DNA from: Saccharopolyspora kobensis
Lineage (GTDB): Bacteria > Actinomycetota > Actinomycetes > Mycobacteriales > Pseudonocardiaceae
DNA length: 64,000 bases
Reading direction: 5' to 3'
NCBI RefSeq assembly: GCF_900108315.1
Contig: NZ_FNVB01000003.1
Span: 717,404-781,403 of the forward strand
Part shown: positions 43,355-52,237 of the stretch, piece by piece
Position numbering within the stretch: the stretch's first letter is position 1
How the letters are laid out: the number at the start of each line of letters is the position of its first letter
Program-made: the position numbers and the translations under genes
The notes under the pieces: generated by a model
What the model was told of the DNA's origin: nothing
What the model saw: the letters and a program-made list of their open reading frames with translations, nothing else
Database searches by the model: none

Positions 43355-44486
43355 GGTTCCCGTCGGGCAGGGCCCGGTTCACCTGAGCCTCCGGATGGGG
43401 CCCAAGCTCGCCCGGCCGGTTCCGCCGGAGGTGACCGCGGCGCTGCTGTCGGCGCAGATCACCAGCACCGCCGGCGAGCGCAGCGGTTTCCAGCTGTCCT
43501 TCGACCTCACCAAGAAGGGCCGGATCATCGACCGGCTGCTGCCCGAGGGGTTCTTCGACCCGAAGACGCGGATCATCGTGTCCATCTCGATCCGGGCGAC
43601 GCCGGTCGTGCTGCTGGACGGGCTGATCGTGCGCAACGAGGTCGGTTCGAGCAACCAGCCGGGGCAGTCGACGCTGACCATCACCGGCGAGGACCTCACG
43701 CTGCTGCTCGACCTCGAAGAACGCGCCGACCGGTATCCCAACCTCGCGCCCTCGCAGCGCGTCGAGCGGATCCTGCGCAAGTACGCCGATTACGGCATCG
43801 AACCGCGCATCGTCGGCGAGCAGATCCACCAGCCGCCGCGCGAGCAGCTGCGCGTGGACTACCAGTCCAGCACCGACCTGCAGTACGTCAACGACCTCGC
43901 GCACGCCAACGGCTACACCTTCTACCTCGAACCCGGCCCCCGGCCCGGCCGCTCCACCGCTTACTGGGGCCCGGAGAAGCGGCTCGGGCAGCGGCAGCAC
44001 GCGCTCAACGTCAACATGGGCGCGAACTCCACAGTGGACCAGCTGACGTTCGCCTACGACGGGACCGCGCGGGAACAGCCCGAAGCTCGCGTGCAGGACC
44101 CGTCGACCCGCGACATCACGCTGCTGCCCGATCCCGACATCGGCCCGCTGCGGCCGCCCCTGGCCCGCCGGGCCTCCCCCGCGCTCAAGCGCAAAGCGCT
44201 GCCCGGCACCGCGAAGATGGATCCCGAACGCGCCCGCGCGCAGGCGCTCGCACGCGCCGCGACCTCGGCCGACGCCATCTCCGGGTCCGGGCAGCTCGAC
44301 GTCGACCGGCACGGGTACGTGCTGCGGCCCCGGGAACTGGTCGGCGTGCGCGGAGCGGGCGTGACCTACGACGGCGACTACTACGTCAAGTCCGTCACCC
44401 ACAACCTCCGGGTGGGCTCCTACCAGCAGAACTTCACGCTCTCCCGCGAAGGGCTGGTGGCGGGCAGCGACCGGGTCCGCCCCTAG
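43347..44486 (+). CDS. Phage late-control gpD-like hub protein
   Basis: 379 aa. Matches the gp27/gpD/VgrG hub fold: LDGLIVRNEVGSSNQPGQSTLTITGEDLTLLLDLEE, YPNLAPSQRVERILRKYADYGIEP, LQYVNDLAHANGYTFYLEPGP, and a final YYVKSVTHNLRVGSYQQNFTLSREG. It forms the trimeric hub that connects the hexameric tube to the trimeric spike. In Afp8/PVC8 hub and spike are fused; here the spike is the separate gpV-like gene 15 bp downstream. Confidence 0.9.
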   Translation: MSEVPVGQGPVHLSLRMGPKLARPVPPEVTAALLSAQITSTAGERSGFQLSFDLTKKGRIIDRLLPEGFFDPKTRIIVSISIRATPVVLLDGLIVRNEVGSSNQPGQSTLTITGEDLTLLLDLEERADRYPNLAPSQRVERILRKYADYGIEPRIVGEQIHQPPREQLRVDYQSSTDLQYVNDLAHANGYTFYLEPGPRPGRSTAYWGPEKRLGQRQHALNVNMGANSTVDQLTFAYDGTAREQPEARVQDPSTRDITLLPDPDIGPLRPPLARRASPALKRKALPGTAKMDPERARAQALARAATSADAISGSGQLDVDRHGYVLRPRELVGVRGAGVTYDGDYYVKSVTHNLRVGSYQQNFTLSREGLVAGSDRVRP

Positions 44487-44501
44487 GCAAGGAAGGAACG
44501 C

Positions 44502-45020
44502 ATGGCCGACGCACCGAACAGCCGCTTCCTCGGCAAGTTCCGGGGTCGCGTGATGGACAACGCCGATCCGCTGGGCATCGGCCGGATCACCGCGCAGGTT
44601 CCCGACGTGCTCGGCGACCTGACATCGACTTGGGCGCTGCCGTGCCTGCCGTTCACCGGGCGCGAGGCCGGGCAGTACGTGGTGCCGGAGATCGGCGCCG
44701 GGGTGTGGGTGGAGTTCGAGCAGGGCGATCCGAGCTTCCCGATCTGGACCGGCTGCTGGTACGGCGAGCGCGCCGAACTGCCGCCCGACGCGCAGAAGGA
44801 CGACCGGCCGGTGGTGATCCAGACACCGGGCAACCACAAGGTGCTGATGTCGGACGCGCCCGGCGGCGACGGGATCCTGCTGCGCGCGCCCAACGGCGCC
44901 TACGTGCAGATCGACGAGAAGGGCGTGACCATCGGCACCGGCCAGGGCGCGTCCATCCAGCTCGTCGGCGACGAGGTCAACATCAACCAGGGGCGGCTGA
45001 TCGTGCCCAGACGGCGATAG
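44502..45020 (+). CDS. gpV-like baseplate spike protein (OB-fold plus beta-helix)
   Basis: 172 aa. An OB-fold (residues 8-95: GKFRGRVMDNADPLGIGRITAQVPDVLG, then VPEIGAGVWVEFEQGDPSFPIWTGCWYG) is followed by a short repetitive beta-prism (HKVLMSDAPGGDGILLRAPNGAYVQIDEKGVTIGTG...SIQLVGDEVNI). This is the puncturing spike of the particle. An AAGGAAGG ribosome site lies before the ATG. The PAAR-like tip protein follows 8 bp later. Confidence 0.92.
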   Translation: MADAPNSRFLGKFRGRVMDNADPLGIGRITAQVPDVLGDLTSTWALPCLPFTGREAGQYVVPEIGAGVWVEFEQGDPSFPIWTGCWYGERAELPPDAQKDDRPVVIQTPGNHKVLMSDAPGGDGILLRAPNGAYVQIDEKGVTIGTGQGASIQLVGDEVNINQGRLIVPRRR

Positions 45021-45028
45021 GGGAAGCC

Positions 45029-45367
45029 TTGACCGGACGCGGGAACTTCATCCACGCCTCCACCGCGCTGCACTGCCCGCACGGCGGGCCGGTCGTCGCC
45101 GCATCCGCTGCTGCGGCGGTGCGCGTCGACGGGCAGCCGGTGCGCACCGCCGGGGACGTGTTCGCGGTGCGCGGGTGCCCGCACGTCGCGCGCGGGCGGC
45201 CGGATCCGTGCCTGACGGTGCGGTGGAGCCCGCCGCGGGACGCGGTGCTGATCGACGGCGTGCCGGTACTGCTGGACTCCACCGACGGGCAGTGCTTCGG
45301 GGCCGATCTGCTGCCGCGCGGCCGGCCGGTGGCGCGCACCGGCGGTCAGGAGGTGAGTTCCCTGTGA
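45029..45367 (+). CDS. PAAR-like spike-tip protein
   Basis: 112 aa from a TTG start with GGGAAG 3-8 bp upstream; no other start fits. Metal-binding pattern: HCPHGG at about 15-20, GCPH at about 50-53, and DPCLTVRW at about 60-67, giving Cys/His ligands similar to PAAR tips that bind one Zn or Fe. Small proteins with this CPHGG...GCP...PC-x-V-x-W pattern sit between spike and gp25 genes in eCIS operons. It sharpens the spike and can carry effectors. The stop overlaps the gp25-like GTG by 4 bp. Confidence 0.75.
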   Translation: MTGRGNFIHASTALHCPHGGPVVAASAAAAVRVDGQPVRTAGDVFAVRGCPHVARGRPDPCLTVRWSPPRDAVLIDGVPVLLDSTDGQCFGADLLPRGRPVARTGGQEVSSL

Positions 45368-45735
45368 AGCGCACCGACATCGCCTTCCCCTACCGCATCG
45401 ATCAGCGCGGGCGGACCGCTCGGGCCGGGCACGACGCGCACGTGCGGGATCTCCTGGAGCAGCTGCTGTTCACCAGTCCCGGCGAGCGGGTGATGCGCCC
45501 GGACTTCGGTTGCGGGCTGCTGGACGTGGTTTTCGCGCCGAACAGCCCGGAACTGACCGCGACGCTGGAGCTCTCGGTGCACGCCGCGGTGCAGCGGTGG
45601 CTCGGCGAGCTCGTCGAGGTCGAAGCGCTGGACATCGTGGCCGACGAGGACACCGTGCGGGTGCGGATGCAGTACCGGGTGCGGGCCACCGGCAGCCGCC
45701 GGGCCGAGGAGTTCGAGGGGCGTGGTGCGGCGTGA
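45364..45735 (+). CDS. GPW/gp25-family baseplate wedge protein
   Basis: 123 aa. The gp25 lysozyme-like fold is recognised by IAFPYRIDQRGRTARAGHDAHVRDLLEQLLFTSPGERVMRPDFGCGLLDVVFAP, the family's central motif (SPGERVMRPDFG). It is part of the wedge that triggers sheath contraction; the family is not a functional lysozyme. GTG start with a 4-bp overlap on both sides. Confidence 0.94.
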   Translation: MKRTDIAFPYRIDQRGRTARAGHDAHVRDLLEQLLFTSPGERVMRPDFGCGLLDVVFAPNSPELTATLELSVHAAVQRWLGELVEVEALDIVADEDTVRVRMQYRVRATGSRRAEEFEGRGAA

Positions 45736-48700
45736 GCACCGATGCGGAACTGCGCTGCGGAGCCGAGGGCAGGCGCGAGAAGGTGCGGGAGCACCGGTTC
45801 GGCGGGGTCGACGCAGTGGAGGCCGCCGACGACGGCCGCACGCTGGTGGTCACCTTCATCGGCAGGGCGCCGCACGGGGTGGGCCCGGAGAACGTGCGCA
45901 TCGACGGCGGCAGGCGGATCACCGGCATCGGTGTGCTGCGGGTCGAGGTGCAGCGGGAGGAGGATCCCGAGCTCGACGACCTGATGCGCGTCACCCTGGA
46001 CCGCACCGGCGACACCGCGCGCTACCGCCTGTCCATCGTCGCCGCCGACCCGCACGGGCGGCCGGGCACCGAGCCCTACCCCGGTTTCGACCAGCGGTAC
46101 TTCAGCGCCGAGTTCACCTTCCGGCCCGGCGGGCCGACGCCGTTCGACTGCGCCGAGGAGCCCGGCTGCCCGCCGGAGGCCCGGCCCGCGCCGCTGATCG
46201 ACTACACCGCGCGGGACTACTCCACCCTGCGGCAGGTGTTGCTGGACCGGCTCGCGCTGACCACCCCGGCCTGGACCGAGCGGCTGGCCCCCGATCTCGG
46301 CATGACGCTGGTCGAGCTGTTCGCGCACGCCGGTGACCAGCTCAGCTACCAGCAGGACGCGGTGGCCACCGAGGCCTACCTGGACACCGCGCGCCGCCGG
46401 GTGTCGGTGCGCAGGCACGTGCGGCTGATCGACTACGCCATGCACGACGGGTGCAACGCGCGGGCCTTCGTGGTCATAGGCACCGCCGAGGACCTGCTGC
46501 TGGAGCCGGGCACCTTCCGCTTCGCCGCCATCGACGCGCGGCCGCGCGGTCCGCACGACCCGCCGGAGCCGGGCCCGGTCATCGACGAGCGCGAGCTGGG
46601 CCTGCTCGACGAGCAGGACACGGTGGAGATCTTCGAACCGCTCTCCGGTGATCCGCTGCGGCTGCGCCGCGCGCACAACGAGATCCGGTTCTGGACCTGG
46701 GGCGATGAGCTCTGCCGGTTGCCGCGCGGGGCGACCGCGGCGACGTTGCGCGACGAGTGGGCCGGTGCGGGCCGTGCGCTGGACCTGCGGCCCGGTGACC
46801 TGCTGGTGCTGGAGGAGGTTCGGGGCGCGCGCAGCGGCACGCCCGGTGACGCCGATCCGGCGCACCGCCAGGCCGTGCGGCTGACGTCGGTGACACCGGG
46901 CGTCGACGAGCTGCTGGACCAGCCGGTGCTGGAGGTGACCTGGGCGTCCGAGGACGCGCTGACCTTCAGCCTGTGCCTGTCCACCGCGGGTGGTTTCGAC
47001 TGCTCCCCGGTGCCGGACGTGAGCGTGGCGCGCGGCAACGTGGTGCTGGTCGATCACGGCCGCACCCAGCGCGATCCGGAGATCGCCACCGCGCCGCCGG
47101 AACCCGCGGTGCTGCCCAGCTGCGCGCCGGGCTTCGGCTGCCACGACCGCACCGACGGCAACGAGCCGGCCGAGCTCATCGGGGCGCTCATCGACAAGAC
47201 CAGGCGCCGGTCGCTGGCGGTCAAGGACGTGCGGGAGCTGCACGCGGTGCTGGGCATCGCGGCGACCGAGCGGGCCGGGATCGGGTTGGAGAACGCCGGG
47301 CGGCGGCGCCAGCAGGTCGTGCCCGCGACCACGCACGCGCAAGTCGACGCCTTGCGACGGCTGCTGGCCCAGTCGGTGTACCCGGGCATCGAACCGCGGT
47401 TCCGCCCCGTTCTTCAGCGCTCGCCCGTCGCGCAGGCGGTGCCGTTCCCGGTCGCCGGGCACATCGCAGCCGGGCAGGCCGCACGGCTGGCCGCCATTCC
47501 CGGGCGGGTGCAGCAGCGGCTGGTCGAGTTGTGGCGGAGTGCGCGCGAAGACGGCCTCGACGAGGACGAGATCGACGAGCTGACAACGCTTTTCGGCTCC
47601 CGGTTCGCCGAGCGACTGCGCGTGCGGCCGGTGCCGGTGCTGCGGGAACTGCTGCACCTCAGCGATGAGCTGCTGGCAGCGAAGCGACGTCGTCTGGACG
47701 TGCTGATCGCGCGAGCGCGGGCGGGCACGGTGCTCGGGCCCGACATCGCCTGGGAGATCGCCTGCGGATGGGGCCTGCCCTACGCCGAAGGCCTGGAACC
47801 GGCCGAACCGGTGCTGCACGGCCCGGCGACGGCCGTGGTGCAGGACCCGCGCGACGCCATGCCCGCCGTGCGCGTCTTCGACGGTGACGAGGTGTGGACG
47901 CCGCGCCGGGATCTGCTCCGCAGCGGGCCGCGCGACCGGCACTTCGTCGGCGAGCTCGACGACGACGGACGGCTGGTTCTGCGCTTCGGCGACGGCCGCT
48001 ACGGCGCTGCACCGAAACCCGGTGCCCGGCTGGAGATCGGCTACCGCATCGGCGGTGGCGAGGCGGGCAACGTCGGCGCGGAGGCGATCAACCGGCTCGT
48101 GATCCGGTCCGGGCCGCTGCCCGCGGTGCAGGTGCGCAACCCGCTGCCCGCCGTCGGCGGTACTGAGCCCGAGCCGGTCGAGCAGGTCCGCCAGCTCGCA
48201 CCGCTGGACCTGCGGCGCACCCGGCTGCGCGCGGTGACGGCCGAGGACTACGCGGCGGTGGCCGGGGAACTTCGCGGCGTGCAGCGGGCCGCGGCGGAGC
48301 TGCGCTGGACCGGCAGCCGGCAGCAGGTGCACGTCGCGATCGACGCCGCGGGCAGCGGAGAGCCCTCCCGCGAGCTCCTGGCCGAGGTCGGCGACCACCT
48401 GCGCCGCTACCGGCGCATCGGCCACGAACTGATCGTGCGGCCCGCGCAGCGGGTGCCGCTGGACCTCGCGCTGCGGGTGTGCGCGGAGCACGGGCACCAG
48501 CGCGGGCAGATCATCGCCGAGCTGCGGCGGATCTTCGGCCGGCGCGGTTTCTTCCACCCGGATGCGCTGAGCTTCGGCGAACCGGTGCGGGTGAGCAGGC
48601 TGGTCGCGGCGGCCACCGCCGTGCCCGGGGTGACCGATGCGCGCGTCACCCGGCTGCAGCGGCTGTTCCACGGCGACGCCGGGGAGCTGGCCGAGGGCCT

Positions 48701-48797
48701 GCTGCGGGTGCACGGCCTGGAGATCGCCTGCTGCGACAACGACCCCGAGCACCCGGAAAACGGCATCCTCGCACTGGACTTCGGAGGTGAACGGTGA
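45732..48797 (+). CDS. gpJ-like baseplate assembly protein (Afp11-like)
   Basis: 1021 aa, larger than phage gpJ and typical for eCIS. The N-terminal 150 residues form a beta domain. The baseplate_J motif starts at about 155 (LIDYTARDYSTLRQVLLDRLALTTPAWTERLAPDLGMTLVELFAHAGDQLSYQQDAVATEAYLDTARRRVSVRRH). Later (about 725-815) come FGDGRYGAAPKPGARLEIGYRIGGGEAGNVG and NPLPAVGGTEPEP, the conserved J/gp6 core. It forms the wedge ring around the hub. GTG start with 4-bp overlaps on both sides. Confidence 0.92.
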   Translation: MSTDAELRCGAEGRREKVREHRFGGVDAVEAADDGRTLVVTFIGRAPHGVGPENVRIDGGRRITGIGVLRVEVQREEDPELDDLMRVTLDRTGDTARYRLSIVAADPHGRPGTEPYPGFDQRYFSAEFTFRPGGPTPFDCAEEPGCPPEARPAPLIDYTARDYSTLRQVLLDRLALTTPAWTERLAPDLGMTLVELFAHAGDQLSYQQDAVATEAYLDTARRRVSVRRHVRLIDYAMHDGCNARAFVVIGTAEDLLLEPGTFRFAAIDARPRGPHDPPEPGPVIDERELGLLDEQDTVEIFEPLSGDPLRLRRAHNEIRFWTWGDELCRLPRGATAATLRDEWAGAGRALDLRPGDLLVLEEVRGARSGTPGDADPAHRQAVRLTSVTPGVDELLDQPVLEVTWASEDALTFSLCLSTAGGFDCSPVPDVSVARGNVVLVDHGRTQRDPEIATAPPEPAVLPSCAPGFGCHDRTDGNEPAELIGALIDKTRRRSLAVKDVRELHAVLGIAATERAGIGLENAGRRRQQVVPATTHAQVDALRRLLAQSVYPGIEPRFRPVLQRSPVAQAVPFPVAGHIAAGQAARLAAIPGRVQQRLVELWRSAREDGLDEDEIDELTTLFGSRFAERLRVRPVPVLRELLHLSDELLAAKRRRLDVLIARARAGTVLGPDIAWEIACGWGLPYAEGLEPAEPVLHGPATAVVQDPRDAMPAVRVFDGDEVWTPRRDLLRSGPRDRHFVGELDDDGRLVLRFGDGRYGAAPKPGARLEIGYRIGGGEAGNVGAEAINRLVIRSGPLPAVQVRNPLPAVGGTEPEPVEQVRQLAPLDLRRTRLRAVTAEDYAAVAGELRGVQRAAAELRWTGSRQQVHVAIDAAGSGEPSRELLAEVGDHLRRYRRIGHELIVRPAQRVPLDLALRVCAEHGHQRGQIIAELRRIFGRRGFFHPDALSFGEPVRVSRLVAAATAVPGVTDARVTRLQRLFHGDAGELAEGLLRVHGLEIACCDNDPEHPENGILALDFGGER

Positions 48798-51700
48798 CCT
48801 GCTCCTGCGGTTGCGGCGGTCACGACGAGCGCCACGCCCCGTCCCCGCCGCACAACCCACCGGGCCGCGCGGCCCTGGACTACCGCGTCGGCGAGCACGG
48901 CACGTTCCTGGCCGCGATGCTCGACCGGCTGGCGTCACCGGCGAATCCGGCGCTTCGCGGGCTGACCGTGCGCACCACCGACGACCCGACCATCGGGCTG
49001 CTGGACGCGGTGGCCGTGCTCGGGGATCTGCTGACCTTCCACTCCGAGCGGATCGCCGACGAGGGCTACCTCGGAACCGCCGACGACGAGCGCTCCCTGG
49101 CGCTGCTGGGCAGGCTGGTCGGGCACGTGCCGCGGCCGGGCGTCGCCGCCGACACCTACCTGGCCTACACCGTCGAGCGCGATCCGCGCGGCGAGGACAC
49201 GCCGGTGCTGATCCCGCGCGGGGCCCGCAGCAACAGCGTGCCCAGCGCGACCGAGCACGACGCGCAGACCTTCGAGACCAGCGAGGACCTCACCGCGCAC
49301 TGGGCGTGGAACCGGCTGCGGGTGCGGCGGCGCAGGCCCGCGCTGCTGACCCCGGAGGATCTGAAGCAGCGCTCGGAGCTGTTCGTGGCCGGTACCACGA
49401 CATCGTTGCGCACCGGGCAGAAGCTGCTGTTCGACTTCGGCCGCACGCGGATGCTGCTGCCGGTCGGCGACGTGCGCGTCGACCGGGAGGTGGACGTCAC
49501 GGCGATCACGCTGCCGCAGTCCCCGAAGCCCACGCTGGCCGAGTTGCAGGCCGAGATCCTCCAGTGGATCACCCCGGCCACGGGAGAGCCCAGCCCGGAG
49601 CACCCGAATCCGCGCCCGGTGAGCAGGCTGATCGACGACTTCGACCTCCAGGTGCTGGCGCCGCTGCGCGCCGAGCTGCCGGGCATCACCTCTCCGGCGC
49701 AGTTCGCGCAGCGGCTCGCCGGGCCGCTGGAGCGGTTGGCCGAGGCGGAGGTGCTGGCCGATCCTCATCCGCAGGTCGCCGAGTGGTTCGGCCGGTTGCA
49801 CGCGGTGCTCGCCGAGTTGCGCGACCGCGCCGCCGATCTCGCACCGGTGGCGGTGCTGCAAACCCGCTCGTCCCGCAGGCCGCCCGCGTCCCCGCAGGCT
49901 CCGCCGGAGCTGCTGGGCGAGCTGCTGGCCATGCGGGTCACCGCGACGCCGTTCGGCGCGACCGCGCCGCTGCAGCCGATGCAGGACGACAACGGCCGGG
50001 TGGTGCGGCAGAGCGACTGGCCGCTGCCCGGCGGGACGCTCACCAGCGTGCGCATCGCCATGGACGCGGCCGGCCGGGAGCTGGTGCGCGCCGAGTTCCA
50101 GCGCACCGAGTCCGGTGGCGGGTGGCAGCACGTCGAGCAGCTGCCCGCCGAGGAGGTCTCCTTCGACCTCGGGCCTGGTCGCGTCGAGCTGTCCAGCCGC
50201 AGGGAGACCACGCTCGGCAGGCTGGGCGTGCGCAACGGCCAGCCCCGGCCGGGCGTGGAGGTTCGGCTGCTGCCCGGGCTGCCCGCGTGCCGGCTGTTCA
50301 TCTCCCGCCCGGACGACGAGCGGTCGGTGCACGTCGGCATCCACAACGGAGCGCTGCTGGAGCTGGACCTGGCGCCGCGGGAGGAAGCTGTCTCGCCGTT
50401 CGGGCCCTACCAGGTGACCGTGCGCTACACCGCCGGGAGCGAACCGGCCGGTGTCGAGATCGCGCTGTCCACCAGCCCGGACACCGACGGCCGAAACGTG
50501 CTGCCGCTGGACGGCGTGCACGAGGAGATCACCGCGGGCAGCAGGATCGTGATCGAGCGCCCGGCCAAGGGCAAGCCCGGCGGAGTGCCCGGCGATCCCG
50601 CGCTGGCGTTCGTGGTCACGCACGTCATCGCGGTGCGCAGCACGTCCTGCGCGCAGTACGGCATCACCGGACGCGGCACGGTGCTGACGCTGGCCGATCC
50701 CTGGCTGGACGAGCACGACACGCAGCTCTCGCACATCCGCGACACCACGGTGCACGCTGCCGGCGAGCGGCTGCGTCCGGCCGACGAACCGATCGACGAG
50801 GACGTGCACGGCAACGCGATCGAACTCGCCGACCTCCACGGCGCGTTGCGGCCCGGGCGGCGGTTGATCGTTTCCGGCCCGCGCGCCGATCTGCCCGGGC
50901 ACGCCACCGAGGTCGTGGTCATCGCCGAGGTCGAGGAGGTCCTGGACCCGCGGCTGCCGGGCGATCACCCGCACACCGCGCTGACGCTCACCGCCGACCT
51001 GCAGCACCGCTACCGCCGGGATTCCGTCGTGATCCACGGCAACGTCGTGCCCGCCACGCACGGCGAGAGCCGCGATGAGGCCATCGGCAGCGGTGATGCC
51101 GCGAAGACCCACCAGACCTTCGCGCTGTGGCAGTCGCCGCTGACCTGGTTGCCCGCCGACAACCCGCTCGGCGCCACGCCCACCCTCGAAGTGCGGGTCG
51201 ACGGGCTGCTCTGGCACGAGGTGGACAGCCTCGCCGGGCGCGGCCCGGACGAGCGCGTGTACGTCACCGGCAGCGCCGCCGACGGGCGCACCACGGTGAC
51301 CTTCGGCGACGGCGTGCACGGCACGCGGCTGCCCACCGGGCACGAGAACGTGCGGGCGCGCTACCGGTTCGGCACCGGCAAGGCCGCCAACGTCGGCGCG
51401 GATCGCATCACCCAGGCGGTCACCCGGCCGCTGGGCGTCACCGGCGTGACCAATCCGCTGCCCGCCACCGGTGGGGCGGACGGGGACGGGCCCGCGCAGA
51501 CCCGCCGCACCGTCCCGCTGGCGGTCTCGGCGCTGGACCGGCTGGTGTCGGTGCGCGACTACGAGGACTTCTCCCGCTCCCGCGCCGGAGTGGGCCGGGC
51601 CTCGGCACGGCCGGTGTTCGACGGCAGGCGCGAGATCCTGCACGTGACCGTCGCGGGCGTGGACGACATCCCGATCGACCCCGGGTCGGACCTGCTGAGC

Positions 51701-52237
51701 TCGCTGCGGGCTTCGCTGCTGGCGTACGGAGATCCGCGGCTGGCGGTGCGGGTCGAGCCGCGGGAGCTGGTGCGGCTGGTGGTCGCGGCGAAGGTGGAGC
51801 TGCTGCCCGACCACTCGTGGGAGTGGGTGCACCCGCGGCTGCGCCACGCCTTGCTGACCGAACTCGGTTATCCCGGAAGGGAACTCGGCCGGCCCGCGCA
51901 CCTGTCCGAGGTGCTGGCCACCGCCCAGTCGGTACCCGGAGTGTCCTATGTGGACGTCGACGTGTTCGGCACGGCCCCCGACGGCGTGGCCGCCACGGTG
52001 CCCGCCCGGCTCGCCGAGCACACCGAGGAGCGCTACCGCCTCAACGAGCCCGAGACGCTGACCAGCATCGCCGCCCGGCACGGGATCACCACCGCCGATC
52101 TGCTGCGGCTCAACCCCGACATCACCGACACCCGGCCGCTGCCGTCCGGGCGGACGGTGTTCGTGCACCGCGGAGTCCGGCCCGCGCAGCTGGCGCTGCT
52201 GCAGGCCGACGCGCTGACCCTCACGGAGGTGCGATGA
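48794..52237 (+). CDS. Afp12-like putative baseplate assembly protein with C-terminal LysM
   Basis: 1147 aa. The start has a Cys-rich stretch (Cys-Ser-Cys-Gly-Cys-Gly-Gly-His). The family motif follows (LDYRVGEHGTFLAAMLDRLASPANPALRGLTVRTTDDPTIGLLDAVAVLGDLLTFHSERIADEGYLGTA, in short pieces), then the gp6-like core at about 835-905 (VTFGDGVHGTRLPTGHENVRARYRFGTGKAANVG; NPLPATGGADGDGP). The tail (about 1077-1130) is a LysM-like module (ETLTSIAARHGITTADLLRLNPDIT). Together with the gpJ-like neighbour it builds the baseplate wedges. 4-bp overlaps with both neighbours. Confidence 0.9.
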   Translation: MTCSCGCGGHDERHAPSPPHNPPGRAALDYRVGEHGTFLAAMLDRLASPANPALRGLTVRTTDDPTIGLLDAVAVLGDLLTFHSERIADEGYLGTADDERSLALLGRLVGHVPRPGVAADTYLAYTVERDPRGEDTPVLIPRGARSNSVPSATEHDAQTFETSEDLTAHWAWNRLRVRRRRPALLTPEDLKQRSELFVAGTTTSLRTGQKLLFDFGRTRMLLPVGDVRVDREVDVTAITLPQSPKPTLAELQAEILQWITPATGEPSPEHPNPRPVSRLIDDFDLQVLAPLRAELPGITSPAQFAQRLAGPLERLAEAEVLADPHPQVAEWFGRLHAVLAELRDRAADLAPVAVLQTRSSRRPPASPQAPPELLGELLAMRVTATPFGATAPLQPMQDDNGRVVRQSDWPLPGGTLTSVRIAMDAAGRELVRAEFQRTESGGGWQHVEQLPAEEVSFDLGPGRVELSSRRETTLGRLGVRNGQPRPGVEVRLLPGLPACRLFISRPDDERSVHVGIHNGALLELDLAPREEAVSPFGPYQVTVRYTAGSEPAGVEIALSTSPDTDGRNVLPLDGVHEEITAGSRIVIERPAKGKPGGVPGDPALAFVVTHVIAVRSTSCAQYGITGRGTVLTLADPWLDEHDTQLSHIRDTTVHAAGERLRPADEPIDEDVHGNAIELADLHGALRPGRRLIVSGPRADLPGHATEVVVIAEVEEVLDPRLPGDHPHTALTLTADLQHRYRRDSVVIHGNVVPATHGESRDEAIGSGDAAKTHQTFALWQSPLTWLPADNPLGATPTLEVRVDGLLWHEVDSLAGRGPDERVYVTGSAADGRTTVTFGDGVHGTRLPTGHENVRARYRFGTGKAANVGADRITQAVTRPLGVTGVTNPLPATGGADGDGPAQTRRTVPLAVSALDRLVSVRDYEDFSRSRAGVGRASARPVFDGRREILHVTVAGVDDIPIDPGSDLLSSLRASLLAYGDPRLAVRVEPRELVRLVVAAKVELLPDHSWEWVHPRLRHALLTELGYPGRELGRPAHLSEVLATAQSVPGVSYVDVDVFGTAPDGVAATVPARLAEHTEERYRLNEPETLTSIAARHGITTADLLRLNPDITDTRPLPSGRTVFVHRGVRPAQLALLQADALTLTEVR

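Noticed and set aside
45402-48938. 1178-codon minus-strand ORF over the gpJ-like gene
   Set aside because: Antisense of a well-recognised baseplate gene with Arg/Gly/Pro/His-rich random-like sequence.
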